A DNA stretch of 64,000 nt from Tessaracoccus coleopterorum (GTDB lineage: Bacteria; Actinomycetota; Actinomycetes; Propionibacteriales; Propionibacteriaceae). The notes below the pieces were generated by a model. That model did not search any database and had not been told where the DNA came from. It saw nothing but the letters and a program-made list of their open reading frames with translations. Shown piece by piece: positions 62,041 to 64,000 of this stretch (its first letter is position 1; every line of letters begins with the position of its first letter). Location of the stretch: NCBI RefSeq assembly GCF_011174705.1, contig NZ_JAANIJ010000001.1, positions 806,001 to 870,000 on the forward strand, in the 5' to 3' direction. A program made the position numbers and the translations under genes.

Positions 62041-63757
62041 GACCCGACCCCCAAGCCGGATCCCACACCCACCCCGATCCGAAGCCCGACAAGCCCGGTT
62101 CACTTCCCGTCGGCTCCGCCTCCTACGCGGCCCCGCCGGCGCGATCTACGTCTCCCCCACCGGAAATGACAGCGCCGCCGGCACCCTGGGCGCTCCCGTC
62201 AGGACGATCCAGCGCGGCGTCAACCTGGCCCCCACCGGCGGCACCGTTGTGGTGCGAGGCGGCACCTACCGGGAGACGGTCACCATCAGCAAGACCGTGA
62301 CGGTGCAGAACTACCCGAAGGAGGCCGTCTGGCTCGACGGGGCCTCGCCCGTCACAGGATGGGTCGCCGACGGCACCGCCTGGCGTAAGGACGGCTGGAC
62401 GACGCGTTTCGACAGCTCACCCACCTACACGCAGGGTGCGCCCGATCTGACCGATCCGGGATGGCAGTTCGTGAACAAGTCCACCTACCCGATGGCGGCC
62501 CACCCCGATCAGGTCTTCATGGAGGGTGCACCTCTCCAGCAGGTGAAGAGCCGTTCACTCGTCAAGGCAGGCACCTTCTACCTCGATGAGGCCACCTCCA
62601 AGCTCTACATCGGCAACAACCCCAACGGGCAGACCGTCGAGGCGAGTACCATCATCAAGGCCATGAATGTGCGCGCCGCCAACACCGTGGTCCGGGGTAT
62701 CGGCATCAAGCGCTTCTCCCCGTCGGTCTTCCACATGGCCTCGGTGACCATCGAGCAGCCGGGTGTGAAGTTCGAGAACGTGACCGTCCAGGATGCAGCC
62801 ACCACCGGCATCAGCGTGCTGCGGGAGAACGTGACCCTCAATCAGGTGACCGTCACCGGCGCAGGAATGCTCGGCATCCACGGACGCTTCGCGGACAACA
62901 TCACCTTCTCGAAGGTGCTCACCACGAGGAACAACGACGAGTTCTTCAACATCGCCCCGAACGCGGGAGGCGTCAAGCTCGGCCACACCCGCGGCGTCAA
63001 GGCCACCGGTTCCAGCTTCTCCGGCAACCACGCCTACGGCTTCTGGGAGGACCTGTCGGTCTACGACTCGGTGTTCAGCCAGAACGAGTTCAACGACAAC
63101 TCCGCCACCGGCCTGTACCTCGAGATCTCGGCCAAGGCCATCGTCGGTGACAACACCTTCAAGGGCAACTCGCAGTTCGGCCTGCAGGTCAACAACACGA
63201 CCGATGTGAAGGTGTGGAACAACACCTTCTCCGGCAACGGTCGGCCCATCAATCTGGTGCAGGACACGCGGCGCAACACCAACAAGAACGACCAGGCCGT
63301 CGATCCCCGCAGGCCCTTCCCGGACCCCACGATGCCCTGGACGCTCGGCCCGGTGACGGTCCGCAACAACGTGATCGCCAACTCCACCAGCGCCGCGAAC
63401 TGCCTGCTGTGCGTCGAGGACTACAGCTTCAAGAACAGCGCCGAGCAGATGAAGATCTCCGCGAACTCGAACGTCTACTCCCGCACGTCAGCCTCGCAGC
63501 CTCAGTGGATCGCGATCTGGTCGCGGGCCGACGTCAACGTGAACCCGTACGTGTTCTCGTCGTTGGCCTCGCTGCAGGCCACCACGGGTCAGGAGAAGAA
63601 GGGCAGGGAGTTCGTCGGCACCTCGATCGTCGACTCCAACCTCAACCTCGTCTCCAGCGTCAAGGCCGATCAGGCCACCATTGCTGAGGCGCTGCCGGCC
63701 GACGTCGCCTCCGCCATCGGCCGACCCGCCGGCTCCAAGGTGCTCGGCCGCTGGTGA
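61506..63757 (+). CDS. Secreted right-handed beta-helix protein with DUF5648-like domain, protein 3 (frame-broken)
   Basis: GTG 61506; the signal peptide and first ~175 residues equal those of protein 2 apart from one patch. After a DPTPKPDPTPTP linker the C-terminal ~530 residues begin AIYVSPTGNDSAAGTLGAPV and TIQRGVNLAPTGGTVVVRGG, the usual start of DUF1565/pectate-lyase-superfamily helices, with repeated coils such as FENVTVQDAATTGISVLREN, GLYLEISAKAIVGDNTFKGN and GLQVNNTTDVKVWNNTFSGN. It probably binds or cleaves an extracellular polysaccharide. Frame changes near 61553, 61665, 62075 and 62130. Convergent with the ligase gene at the edge. Confidence 0.85.
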
Positions 63758-64000
63758 CCCCCACCGCGCCGCGCCCCGAAGACCGTCAGGGACACCACCA
63801 GGAACACCATGAACTGGACCGTCCCATCGAACAGTCCGCTCTCGAGGAACCCGCCGACGGCGAGGTAGAGGGCAAGGCCTAGCCAGACGGGCCCCATGGA
63901 GCGCGGCGCGAACAGGGCCCTGACCAGCACCATCAGCGTCAGCAGGGCGACGATCGCGACACCGAGGTAGCCACCCTGCACCAGTGCGGACACCCAGGAG
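63670..64000 (-). CDS. O-antigen ligase/polymerase-like membrane protein, C-terminal part (cut by window edge)
   Basis: The visible 107 residues hold three hydrophobic segments (GGYLGVAIVALLTLMVLVRA, MGPVWLGLALYLAVGGFLES, FDGTVQFMVFLVVSLTVFG). The 'G.LGV...LL' helix after a loop and 'GFLESGLFDGTVQFMVF' resemble the end of Wzy/WaaL-type proteins. The reading frame overlaps the end of the beta-helix gene by 88 bp, so the true stop may lie nearer 63760 if another frame error is present. The N-terminal part lies beyond the window. Confidence 0.6.
   Translation of the reverse strand, partial: SWVSALVQGGYLGVAIVALLTLMVLVRALFAPRSMGPVWLGLALYLAVGGFLESGLFDGTVQFMVFLVVSLTVFGARRGGGHQRPSTLEPAGRPMAEATSAGSASAMVA

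Overview
The window is about 69% GC and reads as a chromosomal segment of a high-GC actinobacterium. Gene content and order suggest Propionibacteriaceae, close to Tessaracoccus: monomeric NADP-isocitrate dehydrogenase, a DUF3073 protein, a fused RmlC-RmlD, an actinobacterial nar/moa cluster, and secreted proteins with DUF5648-like domains. The genus is inference from resemblance only.

Most genes are interrupted by one or more single-base frame changes, nearly always in runs of C or G. Intact genes (purM, nrfH, narI, moaE, rmlB, DUF3073) lie between broken ones, tRNA-Asp lacks one G in its acceptor stem, and recent duplicates differ mainly in C-run length. I therefore treat most frame breaks as probable sequence errors, not gene decay. 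CDS spans below are reconstructed from the first start to the last plausible stop across these breaks.

Layout. 1-2150: a GroEL-like apical-domain fragment and a secreted SH3/peptidase-like protein. 2200-4200: tRNA-Glu, -Asp and -Phe, then a 1.6 kb integrated remnant bounded by a 55-bp duplication of the tRNA-Phe 3' part, carrying a holin-like gene, a matrixin-type metalloprotease and a lipoprotein. 4350-10250: a YdeI-like gene and, on the minus strand, nrfH-nrfA plus System II cytochrome c maturation (TPR protein, resB, ccsB, tlpA). 10340-18400: hydrolase, DUF3073, icd, a membrane protein, a repeat region with a MITE-like insertion, a GH95 fucosidase and an iron-type heme oxygenase. 18580-28730: purF-purM and a four-gene FtsX-type ABC export system. 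29000-34300: a very large multi-modular GH43 enzyme, a broken copy of its C-terminal domain, a lipoprotein and a DoxX protein. 34360-53990: modABC with a HTH-TOBE regulator, a complete molybdenum-cofactor gene set, narGHJI, two narK transporters and a HTH regulator. 54000-64000: rhamnose precursor genes (rmlA, rmlB, rmlCD), a Wzz-like protein, and three secreted proteins built by shuffling of shared modules, ending in an O-antigen-ligase-like gene cut by the window edge.

Together the modABC, moa/moe/mob/mog and nar genes can take up molybdate, build bis-MGD cofactor and respire nitrate to nitrite; nrfHA with its c-type cytochrome maturation genes can reduce nitrite to ammonium. The right end looks like an exopolysaccharide locus.
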